This document shows, piece after piece, positions 8,137 to 16,392 of a stretch of 64,000 bases of DNA. How positions within the stretch are numbered: the stretch's first letter is position 1; every line of letters begins with the position of its first letter. Origin of the DNA: Nonomuraea rhodomycinica (GTDB taxonomy: Bacteria; Actinomycetota; Actinomycetes; Streptosporangiales; Streptosporangiaceae); the NCBI RefSeq assembly GCF_013363995.1, contig NZ_JABWGO010000012.1, forward strand, positions 62,001 to 126,000. Direction: 5' to 3'. The notes under the pieces are model-generated. The model did not search any database and was not told the origin of the DNA. It saw nothing but the letters and a program-made list of their open reading frames with translations. Position numbers and translations under genes: made by a program.

Positions 8137-9453
8137 ATGCGTATGAAGTCCGCTTTGGCGGCGGCGGCGATCGTCGCACTGGCCGCCGGCTGCGGCAGCG
8201 GTGGCGGCGGCGACAAGGGCGGCTCCGCGGCCGGCAAGCCCGGCGAGCCGGTGAAGCTGAACTTCCTCAGCCTGGCCTGGCAGAAGGAGTCGGTCGCCGC
8301 CAACAAGCAGATCGTCGACGAGTGGAACAAGGCCAACCCCACCATCCAGGTCACCTACGTCCAGGGCAGCTGGGACAACGTCAACGACCAGCTCGTCACC
8401 CAGTTCGCGGGCGGCACCGCGCCGGACGTCATCCACAACGACTCGCCCGCCCTGTCCGGCTTCGCCTCCGACGGCTACCTGCTCGACCTGTCCGACAAGC
8501 TGCCCGCCGAGCTGAAGAGCGACATCCCGCAGAAGTCCTGGGACACCGTCACCTTCGACGACGGCAAGGGCAAGCAGGGCGTGTACGGCGTGCCGTTCCT
8601 GCAGGAGTCGCAGGTCATCATCGCCAACAAGAAGCTGCTCGACGCCGCCGGCGTGCGCATCCCCACCCCCGACAACCCGTGGACGTGGGACGAGTTCTCC
8701 GAGGCCGCCAAGAAGATGACCAAGGGTGACAAATTCGGCGTGGCCTGGCCGATGAAGTCGCCGGTCAACAAGACCCTCAACCTGGCGCTGAACTTCGGCG
8801 GCACCTTCTTCCAGACCGTCGACGGCAAGACCACGGTCAAGGTCGGCCCGGAGGAGAAGCAGGTCCTCCAGCGCATCCACGACCAGCTCTACAAGGACCA
8901 GTCGGCCGACCCGGCGGCCCTCGGCCAGGGCACGGCCGACCCGCTGCCCGCCTTCTTCAACGGCAAGTTCGCCATGCTGCCCGCCGGCGTCTACCTGCGC
9001 CAGCAGGTCGCCGAGCAGGCGCCGAAGGGCTTCGAGTGGGTGACGCTGCCGCCGCTCAAGGGCACCACCTCCGACCAGGGCGCGGTCTCCCAGACCCTGT
9101 CGGTCGCGCAGGACAGCAAGCACCCGGACGAGGCGCTGAAGTTCATCTCGTACTTCCTCAACCCGACCAACCAGGCCAAGCTCGCCAAGGGCGACTGGCT
9201 GCTGCCGACCTCCGTCAAGGCCGCCTCCGACCCGTCGATGACGACCAAGGAGAACGGCTGGGACGTGGCCACGGCCTCGGCCAAGAACCTCGTCGTCGCC
9301 CCGTTCCTCAAGGTCAACGGCTTCGACGAGTGGAAGAGCAAGGTCGCCACGCCGGCGCTCCAGGAGTACTTCGCCAACAAGATCAGCATCGACGACGTGG
9401 CGAAGAAGCTGGTCGACGACGGCAACAAGGTGCTGGAGCGGTACCAGCGGTGA
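8137..9453 (+). CDS. Extracellular sugar-binding lipoprotein of ABC importer
   Basis: 438-residue solute-binding protein. A short signal peptide ends in a lipobox with C19 (ALAAGC), so it should be lipid-anchored outside the membrane and deliver substrate to the two permeases upstream. The body is a family 1 SBP (VKLNFLSLAWQKESV... GGTAPDVIHND). An AGGAGG ribosome-binding site precedes the ATG. The substrate is not evident from sequence; the downstream glycohydrolases and ribokinase suggest a ribosylated compound. The stop overlaps the GTG of the next gene, so enzyme genes are translated directly behind it. Confidence 0.93.
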   Translation: MRMKSALAAAAIVALAAGCGSGGGGDKGGSAAGKPGEPVKLNFLSLAWQKESVAANKQIVDEWNKANPTIQVTYVQGSWDNVNDQLVTQFAGGTAPDVIHNDSPALSGFASDGYLLDLSDKLPAELKSDIPQKSWDTVTFDDGKGKQGVYGVPFLQESQVIIANKKLLDAAGVRIPTPDNPWTWDEFSEAAKKMTKGDKFGVAWPMKSPVNKTLNLALNFGGTFFQTVDGKTTVKVGPEEKQVLQRIHDQLYKDQSADPAALGQGTADPLPAFFNGKFAMLPAGVYLRQQVAEQAPKGFEWVTLPPLKGTTSDQGAVSQTLSVAQDSKHPDEALKFISYFLNPTNQAKLAKGDWLLPTSVKAASDPSMTTKENGWDVATASAKNLVVAPFLKVNGFDEWKSKVATPALQEYFANKISIDDVAKKLVDDGNKVLERYQR

Positions 9454-10676
9454 CGTATCGCGCAGCGGTGACCCGTCCCGAGGCGGGGAGCCACCGCGAC
9501 CGGGCCCGAGGGTGCCTGCTCGGCCTCGCGGCCGGCGACGCCCTCGGGGCGCCCGCGGAGAACCTCACCCCGGCCGAGATCCGGCGGCGCTGGGGCCGGC
9601 TCACCGAGATCGAGCGCGGCGGCACGGACGACACCGAGTACGCCATCTTCGCCGCCTCCCAGCTGGTCCGGCACGGGCACGGCCTCACCTCGGCCGCCGT
9701 GGCCGCCGCCTACCGGGCCGAGGTGCTGCCCCGGATCACCGGCCCCATGCGCGGGGCCGGGTTCTCGGAGCTGGGGACCGTCGAAGCGCTCCGCCGGGGT
9801 CTCGAACCGCCGATGACCGGGCTGGTTCACCAGCACGGCTGGTCGGACGGGCTGGCCATGCGGGCCGCGCCGTACGGGATCTTCTGCCCCGGTGACCCGG
9901 CCGAGGCCGCGCGGCTCGTGGCGGAGGACGGGCGGGTCAGCCAGTCGGGCGAGGGCGTCCTCGGCGGGCGCGCCGTCGCGGGCGCCGTGGCCGCCGCCAT
10001 GGCGGGGCTGCCGCCACGCCAGGTCGTGGCGGCGGCGCTGTCGGTGGTGCCGGAGGACTCGTGGACGGCCCGCGCGGTCACCCGCGCCGTCGCCGCCGTC
10101 GACCGCACCCGGCACCGGCCCGCCGTCCAGGAGGGGCCGGGAGAGGCACGCGAGCCGGACGACGGGGAGGCGGCGCTGATGGAGGCGCTGCACGAGGCCG
10201 TCGTGGTGCGCCACTACCCGTGGACCGACGTCGCGCCCGAGGCCGTGGCGCTCGCCCTGGCCGCCTACCTGGCCGGTGACGGCGACGTGGAGGCGTCCGT
10301 GACGTTCGCCGTGAGCCTGGGCCGCGACGCCGACACCATCGGCGCCATCGCCGGGGCCGTCGCGGGCGCCGGGCAGGGCGAGGGCGGCGTGCCGGAACGG
10401 TGGGCCGCCCGCATCGGCCCGGTCGCGGGCACCTGCCTGCCCGTGGTGGCCGGCCGGCACGTCCTGACCGTCGCCGACGAGCTCACCGACGCGGCGGCCC
10501 GCCACCGGCCGGGCGCGGAAGCGGGCGACGACTCGCGGGCCGCCGCGAGCACCGTTCCGCGAGGGGGCGCGGGCGACGACCCGGCGCCCCCGCCGGCGGA
10601 CCGGGAGACCGGCCCGCGGGCGGGCGGGCAAGCAGACGGACCGGGCGGCGCAAGCCGTACGGCGAAAGGACAGTAG
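9450..10676 (+). CDS. ADP-ribosylglycohydrolase family protein 1
   Basis: 408-residue member of the DraG/ARH fold, binuclear Mg2+ or Mn2+ hydrolases that cleave N- or O-glycosidic bonds to ribose. Motifs present are CLLGLAAGDALGAP (about 22-35), the first metal motif GGTDDTEYA (57-65) and the second metal motif GRDADTIGAIAGAVAG (291-306). A family-atypical Pro/Gly/Arg-rich tail of roughly 70 residues follows. The GTG overlaps the SBP stop. It is the first of four homologues in a row between an importer and a ribokinase, which suggests hydrolysis of an imported riboside and not protein de-ADP-ribosylation. That role is inference. Confidence 0.88.
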   Translation: MTYRAAVTRPEAGSHRDRARGCLLGLAAGDALGAPAENLTPAEIRRRWGRLTEIERGGTDDTEYAIFAASQLVRHGHGLTSAAVAAAYRAEVLPRITGPMRGAGFSELGTVEALRRGLEPPMTGLVHQHGWSDGLAMRAAPYGIFCPGDPAEAARLVAEDGRVSQSGEGVLGGRAVAGAVAAAMAGLPPRQVVAAALSVVPEDSWTARAVTRAVAAVDRTRHRPAVQEGPGEAREPDDGEAALMEALHEAVVVRHYPWTDVAPEAVALALAAYLAGDGDVEASVTFAVSLGRDADTIGAIAGAVAGAGQGEGGVPERWAARIGPVAGTCLPVVAGRHVLTVADELTDAAARHRPGAEAGDDSRAAASTVPRGGAGDDPAPPPADRETGPRAGGQADGPGGASRTAKGQ

Positions 10677-10682
10677 ACGACC

Positions 10683-11654
10683 ATGTCGGGGGACAGAATC
10701 CGGGGGGCCTTCGCCGGGCTCGCCGTCGGCGACGCCGCGGGCTGGCCCGCCGGCCGGCACCGCTCCGCCCTGCACGCCCCGTGGAGCCGGCGCCTGCACC
10801 GGGAGCTCGACGCGTTCGCCGAGGAGCACCGGGTCACCACCCTGCCCGTGCCGTTCGCGCTGAACCAGCCCGTCGCCCCGCTCGCGCTCGGCCCGTCCGA
10901 CGACGCCGAGTGGCTGGCCTGGACGGCGCTCACCATCGACCGGCCGCGCGCCGAGGCGTTCCGCGAGCTCCGCGAGCGGAACCCGGACCTGCGGGCGCGC
11001 ATCTCGGTGGCCACCGCGCTGGACAACCTCGCCCGCGGCGTCGAGCCGCCCGCCAGCGGCCACGACAACCCGCACCACTTCGACGACGCCGCCGCCGTGC
11101 GGGCCGTCGCCTTCGGCGCGCTGGGCCGCGACCCCGCCGAGGACGCCCGCGTGACCAACGCCGGCGACGGCGTGCTCGGCGCGCTCGCCATGGCCGCCGC
11201 CGTCGGCGCGGCGGTCGCCACCGGCTCGGCCGGCCAGGCCGTCGAGGCGGCGCTGGCCGTTCTGCCCGAGGACACCGCCATCGGGCACAACGCGCGCCTC
11301 GCGATCGAGGTGGCGCGCGCGGCGGGCGACCCGTTCGCGGCCGTGCCCGCGCTCGACGCCGCCCTGCTCGACCACGTCTACAGCTACGCGGTGGGCGCCG
11401 CCCAGACCGTGCCCGTCGCACTGGCGCTGGCCGAGGTGTCGGGCGGCGCGCTCGGCCGGGCCGTGCCCGCCGCCGCCTGCCTGGCGCCGCTGGCCGACTC
11501 GGCGCCCGCCCTGACCGGCGCGATCACCGGGGCGTGCGGCGGCTTCGAGGCGATCCCGCAGGGGTGGACCGCCTCGGCCCGCACGCTGGCCGGCTGTTGC
11601 CTGCCGCACCTGGCGGGAACAGATCTCATCGAACTCACGGAGGAACTCGTATGA
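10683..11654 (+). CDS. ADP-ribosylglycohydrolase family protein 2, degenerate metal sites
   Basis: 323 residues with the same fold signature at the N-terminus (GAFAGLAVGDAAGWP) and the NAGDGVLG motif, but the two metal-binding motifs are altered. The usual TDDT appears as SDDAEW, and the C-terminal DxDT appears as PLADSAPALTGAITGA, with one aspartate lost. It may bind substrate without hydrolysing it, act on a different bond, or work with a partner. It lies 6 nt after homologue 1 and overlaps homologue 3 by ATGA, so it is made together with active-looking relatives. Confidence 0.82.
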   Translation: MSGDRIRGAFAGLAVGDAAGWPAGRHRSALHAPWSRRLHRELDAFAEEHRVTTLPVPFALNQPVAPLALGPSDDAEWLAWTALTIDRPRAEAFRELRERNPDLRARISVATALDNLARGVEPPASGHDNPHHFDDAAAVRAVAFGALGRDPAEDARVTNAGDGVLGALAMAAAVGAAVATGSAGQAVEAALAVLPEDTAIGHNARLAIEVARAAGDPFAAVPALDAALLDHVYSYAVGAAQTVPVALALAEVSGGALGRAVPAAACLAPLADSAPALTGAITGACGGFEAIPQGWTASARTLAGCCLPHLAGTDLIELTEELV

Positions 11655-12871
11655 CGCCGCTCGCAGATCAGCCCGCGGACCTGCTCACCGACAAGGCGGT
11701 GGGCTGTGTGGCGGGCGCGGCGGTCGGCGACGCGCTGGGCGGCGCCACCGAGGGCTGGACGCCCGAGCAGATCACCCAGCGGTACGGGGGGCCGGTCGAG
11801 GGCATCGTGCCGCCGTTCAACGAGGACTGGCGCAACGCCCGCCCCATCGCCCCGTACCACAAGGGCGACGGCCACATCACCGACGACACCCTGATGACGC
11901 ACGCGCTCATCCGCGTCTACGAGAAGGTCCAGGGCCACCTGGACGCGTACGCGATGGCCGAGCACCTGGTGCCCGAGCTGATGGGGGAGCGGCGCTGGAT
12001 CCCCGAGCTGGAGACCGAGGCCCTGCCGCTGCACCGGATCTTCCTCGCCGAGAAGTGGATCGTGGCTCGCCTGCACTACGGCCACGTGGACCCGCGCGAG
12101 GCCGGTGTCGGCAACATCGTCAACTGCGGCGCCGCCATGTACGTGGCGCCGGTCGGCGTCGTCAACGCCGCCGACCCCGACGCCGCCTACGCGGAGGCGA
12201 TCGACCTCACCGGCGCGCACCAGTCCAGCTACGGGCGCGAGGCCGCCGGCGTGATGGCCGCGGCCGTCGCCGAGGCCATGCGCCCGGGCGCCACCCCCGA
12301 CTCCGTCGTGGCCGCCTGCCTGCGGCTGGCCAAGGACGGCACCAGGGCCGCCATCGAGGCGGTCTGCGAGGCGGCGCGCGGGCTCGGGCACTGGGAGGGC
12401 TCGTTCGAGACGCTGCGCGCGGCGATGCGGCCCTACGACACGGTCGCCGACACCTACCGCGACCAGGGGCTCGGGGCGCGCCGGCCGAGCCGGGTGCACA
12501 GCATCGAGGAGCTGCCGCTGGCCCTCGGGTTCCTGGTGATCGCCAAGGGCGACTTCCGCGAGACGGTGCTGGGCGGCGTCAACTACGGGCGCGACGCCGA
12601 CTCGATCGCCTCCATGGGCGGCGCCGTCGCGGGCGCGCTCGGCGGGCTCGCCGCGGTGCCGGGGGAGTGGGTCGAGGAGATCGGGCGGGCCAGCCGTACG
12701 GACCTGGTCGAGCCGGGGCGGGCGATCGCGCGGGTGGCGCGCCGCGTCCACGCCGACGACCAGGCGCGCCGCCGCGCCCACGAGAGCGCCTTCGCCGCCC
12801 TGCTCACCGCGGACGGCGCGCCGGGCGGCACCGCGAGCGGCGCGCTGGACGGCGCGGAGGGCGGGGCGTGA
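11651..12871 (+). CDS. ADP-ribosylglycohydrolase family protein 3
   Basis: 406-residue hydrolase of the DraG/ARH fold with intact motifs: VAGAAVGDALGGATEG (about 20-35), HITDDT (75-80) and the C-terminal metal motif GRDADSIASMGGAVAGALGG. An insertion of aromatic- and acid-rich sequence between the first two motifs (NEDWRNARPIAPYHKGDG) distinguishes it from protein 1, so the two probably act on different substrates. A Gly/Ala/Asp-rich tail follows the domain. Start and stop overlap neighbours (ATGA and GTGA). Confidence 0.88.
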   Translation: MTPLADQPADLLTDKAVGCVAGAAVGDALGGATEGWTPEQITQRYGGPVEGIVPPFNEDWRNARPIAPYHKGDGHITDDTLMTHALIRVYEKVQGHLDAYAMAEHLVPELMGERRWIPELETEALPLHRIFLAEKWIVARLHYGHVDPREAGVGNIVNCGAAMYVAPVGVVNAADPDAAYAEAIDLTGAHQSSYGREAAGVMAAAVAEAMRPGATPDSVVAACLRLAKDGTRAAIEAVCEAARGLGHWEGSFETLRAAMRPYDTVADTYRDQGLGARRPSRVHSIEELPLALGFLVIAKGDFRETVLGGVNYGRDADSIASMGGAVAGALGGLAAVPGEWVEEIGRASRTDLVEPGRAIARVARRVHADDQARRRAHESAFAALLTADGAPGGTASGALDGAEGGA

Positions 12872-14277
12872 TCCGTCTCACCTGGGTGCAGCCCGAGGAC
12901 CTGGTGGGGCACGAGCTGCGCCAGGCCGCCGAGGACGGCCGCGACGTGCGGGAGATCGCCGCCCGGTGGCGCGCGGCCGGCGGCCACGACGCGCCGCCGC
13001 GCGCGGGCGCGTCCGAGCCGGGCGCGCTGCGGCTGCGCCCGCTGGCCGAGCGGCTGCTGGACGAGCTGGCGGCGATCCCGTCGCCGCTGGGCGAGCCCAC
13101 CGACCTGGACGCGATCATCGCCGCGACCCCCGCCTGGCCCGCCCACCGGCCCGGCACGCGGACCGAAACGCAGCCCGGCACGCGGACCGGCGCCTCGCCC
13201 GCGCCCTCCGCGCCCTCCTCGCCGTCCGGAGCCGTCCCCGCGGTGGACCCGGCGCGGCTGCTGGGCGCCTGGGAGGGGCGGGCCGCCGGATGCGTGCTCG
13301 GCAAGCCCGTGGAGAAGATCCCGCGCGAGGGCGTCCGGGAGATCGCCCAGGCCACCGGCAACTGGCCGATCCGCGGCTGGTTCACGGCGCGGGGCCTGCC
13401 CGCCGACGTGGCCGCCCGCTGGCCCTGGAACCGGCGCAGCGCCGTCAACTCGCTGGCCGAGAACATCGACGGCGTCCCCGAGGACGACGACCTCAACTAC
13501 CCGCTGCTCGCCCTGACCGTGCTGGAGCGCCACGGCCGCGGCTTCACCACCGACGACGTGGCCAAGCTGTGGCTGGACGAGCTGCCGGCCGGCCGCACGT
13601 TCACCGCCGAGCGGGTCGCGTACCGCAACCTGCTGTCCGGCGTCGAGCCGCCCGCGACGGCCACGCACCGCAACCCGTTCCGCGAGTGGATCGGCGCGCT
13701 CATCCGGACCGACGTGTACGGGTGGGTCAACCCGGGCGACCCGGCCACGGCCGCCGAGTACGCCTGGCGCGACGCCCGGCTGACGCACACCGCCAACGGC
13801 GTCTACGGCGCGATGTTCGCCGCCGCCCTGTGCGCGCAGTCGCTCGTGGCGACGTCCGTGGAGGAGGTGCTGGCCGCCGGCCTGTCGGTCGTCCCGCCCG
13901 CCTCGCGGCTGCACGACGCGGTACGGCGGGCCGCCGAGGACGCCGCCTCGGAGCCCGACTTCGAACGCGTCCTCGACCGCCTGCACGAACGGCACGCGGG
14001 CCTGCACTGGGTCCACACGATCAACAACGCCGCCCTGATCGCGGCCGCCCTGGTCCACGGCCGGGGCGACTTCACCGCCTCCATCGCCGGCGCCGTGGCC
14101 GGCGGCTGGGACACCGACTCGGCGGGCGCGACCGTCGGCTCGGTGGCGGGGGCGCTGAACGGCGGCGTGCCCGCCCGGTGGAAGATGAGGAACAGCCTGG
14201 CCAGCAGCCTGACCGGGTTCGACGGTATCGGGCTGGACGAGCTGGCCCGCCGCACCAGGGAGTTGATGAGGGCATGA
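12868..14277 (+). CDS. ADP-ribosylglycohydrolase family protein 4 with N-terminal extension
   Basis: 469 residues. A helical N-terminal region (about 1-90), then a Pro/Thr/Ser-rich linker with a repeated PGTRT motif (about 92-125), then an ADP-ribosylglycohydrolase domain: WEGRAAGCVLGKPVEKIPR, the first metal motif read as EDDDLNYPLLAL, and the second as GWDTDSAGATVGSVAGALNG. Tryptophan-rich segments around NRRSAVNSLAENIDG are shared with a large-subunit type common in actinobacterial sugar operons. GTG start overlaps the stop before it, and its stop overlaps the ribokinase ATG. Confidence 0.86.
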   Translation: MIRLTWVQPEDLVGHELRQAAEDGRDVREIAARWRAAGGHDAPPRAGASEPGALRLRPLAERLLDELAAIPSPLGEPTDLDAIIAATPAWPAHRPGTRTETQPGTRTGASPAPSAPSSPSGAVPAVDPARLLGAWEGRAAGCVLGKPVEKIPREGVREIAQATGNWPIRGWFTARGLPADVAARWPWNRRSAVNSLAENIDGVPEDDDLNYPLLALTVLERHGRGFTTDDVAKLWLDELPAGRTFTAERVAYRNLLSGVEPPATATHRNPFREWIGALIRTDVYGWVNPGDPATAAEYAWRDARLTHTANGVYGAMFAAALCAQSLVATSVEEVLAAGLSVVPPASRLHDAVRRAAEDAASEPDFERVLDRLHERHAGLHWVHTINNAALIAAALVHGRGDFTASIAGAVAGGWDTDSAGATVGSVAGALNGGVPARWKMRNSLASSLTGFDGIGLDELARRTRELMRA

Positions 14278-15155
14278 TCTCGGTGTTCGGCAGCGCGAAC
14301 ATGGACCTGGTCGCGTACGTGGACCAGGCCCCGAAGCGCGGTGAGACGGTCACCGGGCGGATGTTCCGCACCGTGCCCGGCGGCAAGGGCGCGAACCAGG
14401 CGATCGCCGCCGCCCGCGCCGGCACCGAGGTCTCCTTCCTGGGCGCGGTCGGCGACGACGCGTTCGGCGCGGAGATCCGCGACACGCTCGCGGTCGCCGG
14501 CGTGAACGTCGAGCGCCTGCGCCAGGTGCCCGGCCCCAGCGGCATCGCGCACATCGTGGTGGACGACGACGGCGGCAACTCGATCATCGTGGTGCCCGGC
14601 GCGAACGGCCAGGTCACCGCCCCCTCCGAGGAGGAGCGCGCGGTCATCGCGGCCTCCGCGTCGGTGCTGCTCCAGCTCGAACTGCCCATGCGGGCCGTCG
14701 TCGGCGCGGCCCGCGCCGCCCGCGAGGCGGGGGTGCCGGCCGTGCTCACCCCGGCGCCCGCGCAGCCGCTGCCCGACGAGCTGCTGGACGCCGTCGCGCT
14801 CATCGTCCCGAACGAGCACGAGGCCGCCGCCATCACCGGCGCCGCCGACCCCGGCGAGGCGCTGTCCCGGCTGCTCGAACGGGTGCCCGAGGTGGTGATC
14901 ACGCTCGGCTCCGAGGGCGCCCTGTACGGCTCGCGCTCGGGCGAGCGGCTGCGCGTGCCGGCCGTACGGGTGGAGGCCGTGGACACCACGGCGGCGGGCG
15001 ACACGTTCGTCGGCGCGCTCGCCGTGGCCAGGGCGGAGGGCCGGCCGGCGGAGGAGGCGCTGCGGTTCGCGTCGGTGGCGGCGGCGCTGTCGGTGCAGCG
15101 GGAGGGCGCGAGCACCTCCATGCCGAGCCGCGCGGAGATCGACGCGGCCCTCTAG
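14274..15155 (+). CDS. rbsK: Ribokinase-like PfkB sugar kinase
   Basis: 293-residue PfkB/ribokinase-family kinase. Signature 1 (PGGKGANQAIAAARAG, with N-terminal GSANMDLVAYV) and signature 2 with the catalytic Asp (DTTAAGDTFVGALAV) are intact. These match ribokinase more closely than fructokinase. It would phosphorylate ribose released by the upstream glycohydrolases, feeding ribose-5-phosphate to the pentose phosphate pathway. It is the last gene of the operon that starts at 5295 and is coupled by ATGA to protein 4. Other pentoses or nucleosides remain possible substrates. Confidence 0.88.
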   Translation: MISVFGSANMDLVAYVDQAPKRGETVTGRMFRTVPGGKGANQAIAAARAGTEVSFLGAVGDDAFGAEIRDTLAVAGVNVERLRQVPGPSGIAHIVVDDDGGNSIIVVPGANGQVTAPSEEERAVIAASASVLLQLELPMRAVVGAARAAREAGVPAVLTPAPAQPLPDELLDAVALIVPNEHEAAAITGAADPGEALSRLLERVPEVVITLGSEGALYGSRSGERLRVPAVRVEAVDTTAAGDTFVGALAVARAEGRPAEEALRFASVAAALSVQREGASTSMPSRAEIDAAL

Positions 15156-15159
15156 ACTG

Positions 15160-15187
15160 CTCCCCCATGATCATGATCATGGGGGAG
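15160..15187. promoter_or_regulatory. Perfect 28-bp palindrome that covers a ribosome-binding site
   Basis: The left arm CTCCCCCATGATCA (14 nt) is followed directly by its exact reverse complement. The palindrome begins 5 nt after the ribokinase stop and ends 5 nt before the deacetylase ATG. Its right arm holds the only Shine-Dalgarno candidate (GGGGGAG) for that gene. As RNA it forms a strong hairpin that could end the upstream transcript and hide the downstream ribosome-binding site; as DNA it could be an operator. Confidence 0.75.
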
Positions 15188-15192
15188 GTCCG

Positions 15193-15909
15193 ATGAGACG
15201 ACGCCGCCGGCTGCTCGTGACTCTGGCGGTGGCCGTCGTGCTCGCGCTGGCCGCCACCGGCCTGTACCGGCTGGTCAACTCGCGGACGTACCAGGTCGCC
15301 GGCACGCTCGTGTCGCGGTTCGACACGCCGGAGAAGGTGGTCGCGCTCACCTTCGACGACGGGCCGGACGAGCACGCCGCCGAGGTGCTGGCCGCCCTCG
15401 CCGCCGAGGACGCGAAGGCCACCTTCTACGTCGTCGGCTCCCAGATGGAGAGGTTCCCGAAGGAGGCGGCGGCGCTCGTCGCGGCGGGGCACGAGCTGGG
15501 CAACCACACCTACACGCACCGGCGCATGGTGTTCGTCTCGCCGGACACCGTGAAGGACGAGGTGGAGCGGACGAACGCGCTGATCCGCGCCGCCGGCCAG
15601 AAGGGCGAGATCACCTTCCGGCCGCCGACGGGCAAGAAGCTGCTGACCCTGCCGATGTACCTGGCCGAGCACCACCAGACCACCGTCATGTGGGACGTCG
15701 AGCCCGACTCCGGCAAGACGCCGACGCCCCAGCAGATCGTGGCCGAGGTACGGGCCCAGGTGCGGCCCGGGTCGATCGTCCTGCTGCACCCCTGGTACGG
15801 GAGCGGGGCCAACACGCGGGCGGCCATCCGGGGCGTGGTGTCGGCGCTGCGCGCGGAAGGGTACGCGTTCGTCCCGGTCTCGGAACTGCTGGCCGGGTCG
15901 CAGGCGTGA
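15193..15909 (+). CDS. Polysaccharide deacetylase (NodB homology domain)
   Basis: 238 residues. An N-terminal signal anchor (RRRRR followed by a hydrophobic stretch, about 7-25) places the enzyme outside the membrane. The NodB domain shows motif 1 TFDDGPD with the catalytic base Asp, motif 2 HELGNHTYTH with the two metal-binding His, motif 3 around FRPPTGKK, and the late LLHPWY motif. Such enzymes remove acetyl groups from N-acetylglucosamine polymers such as peptidoglycan or chitin oligomers. The ATG lies 5 nt after a perfect palindrome containing its ribosome-binding site. It is probably not functionally tied to the sugar operon before it. Confidence 0.92.
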   Translation: MRRRRRLLVTLAVAVVLALAATGLYRLVNSRTYQVAGTLVSRFDTPEKVVALTFDDGPDEHAAEVLAALAAEDAKATFYVVGSQMERFPKEAAALVAAGHELGNHTYTHRRMVFVSPDTVKDEVERTNALIRAAGQKGEITFRPPTGKKLLTLPMYLAEHHQTTVMWDVEPDSGKTPTPQQIVAEVRAQVRPGSIVLLHPWYGSGANTRAAIRGVVSALRAEGYAFVPVSELLAGSQA

Positions 15910-15966
15910 TCGGATTCCCCCGTCCCCGGCCACATCAGCGGCGCCGCGCGGGGCAGGGGACCGGTC

Positions 15967-16236
15967 ATGAGCGACAAGCACGACGATCGTCCTGACGACC
16001 TGCCCGACACCGTGACCGGCCTCAACGCGGAGAGCGACGTCGTCGCCGAGCGGTCGGGAGCCGGCACGCCCCGCTCCCGCCGCCCCGTGCCCGTGGACCC
16101 GCCCGAGGCCCAGGCCGCAGGCGGGCAAGCCGGTGCGGAGGGTGGCGAGGAACCCGCCGCCGAGCGCGGCGCGGGCCGCGACGGCGAGACCGGCGAGGAG
16201 CCGGAGGTCCGCCCGGACGCCGGCCCCACCGGCTGA
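15967..16236 (+). CDS. Small acidic, disordered hypothetical protein
   Basis: 89 residues with no recognised domain: rich in Asp, Glu, Gly, Pro and Ala, no hydrophobic segment, and a composition expected of an intrinsically disordered cytosolic protein. The beginning (MSDKHDDRPDDLPDTVTGLN) looks like real coding sequence, and a weak purine-rich CAGGGGA precedes the ATG. It may be a real small gene or a chance reading frame. Confidence 0.45.
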   Translation: MSDKHDDRPDDLPDTVTGLNAESDVVAERSGAGTPRSRRPVPVDPPEAQAAGGQAGAEGGEEPAAERGAGRDGETGEEPEVRPDAGPTG

Positions 16237-16338
16237 CCGCCGCCCGACCCGGCCACGCCTGCTCCGCACCCCGCGCCCCGCGCCTCATGAGGTCTCCGGC
16301 TGAACCGGCTCCTCGGCATGCTCTCCGGCGGTGTACGG

Positions 16339-16372
16339 TTGACCCGATGACTCGATTCGCCAATCGGGTCAA
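16339..16372. promoter_or_regulatory. Inverted repeat upstream of TetR gene (probable operator)
   Basis: TTGACCCGAT (16339-16348) and its exact reverse complement ATCGGGTCAA (16363-16372) are separated by 14 bp and lie 20 bp before the tetR-family ATG. The left arm also resembles a -35 box (TTGACC). Binding of the TetR protein here would block its own transcription and that of the membrane-protein gene downstream. Confidence 0.65.
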
Positions 16373-16392
16373 GAGGTCACGGAGGAGATGCG

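Noticed and set aside
8991..11609. An 872-codon minus-strand open frame opposite the glycohydrolase genes
   Set aside because: Composition is that of a high-GC antisense shadow (His/Arg/Gly-rich, no domain); the plus strand holds clear enzyme genes with proper overlaps.
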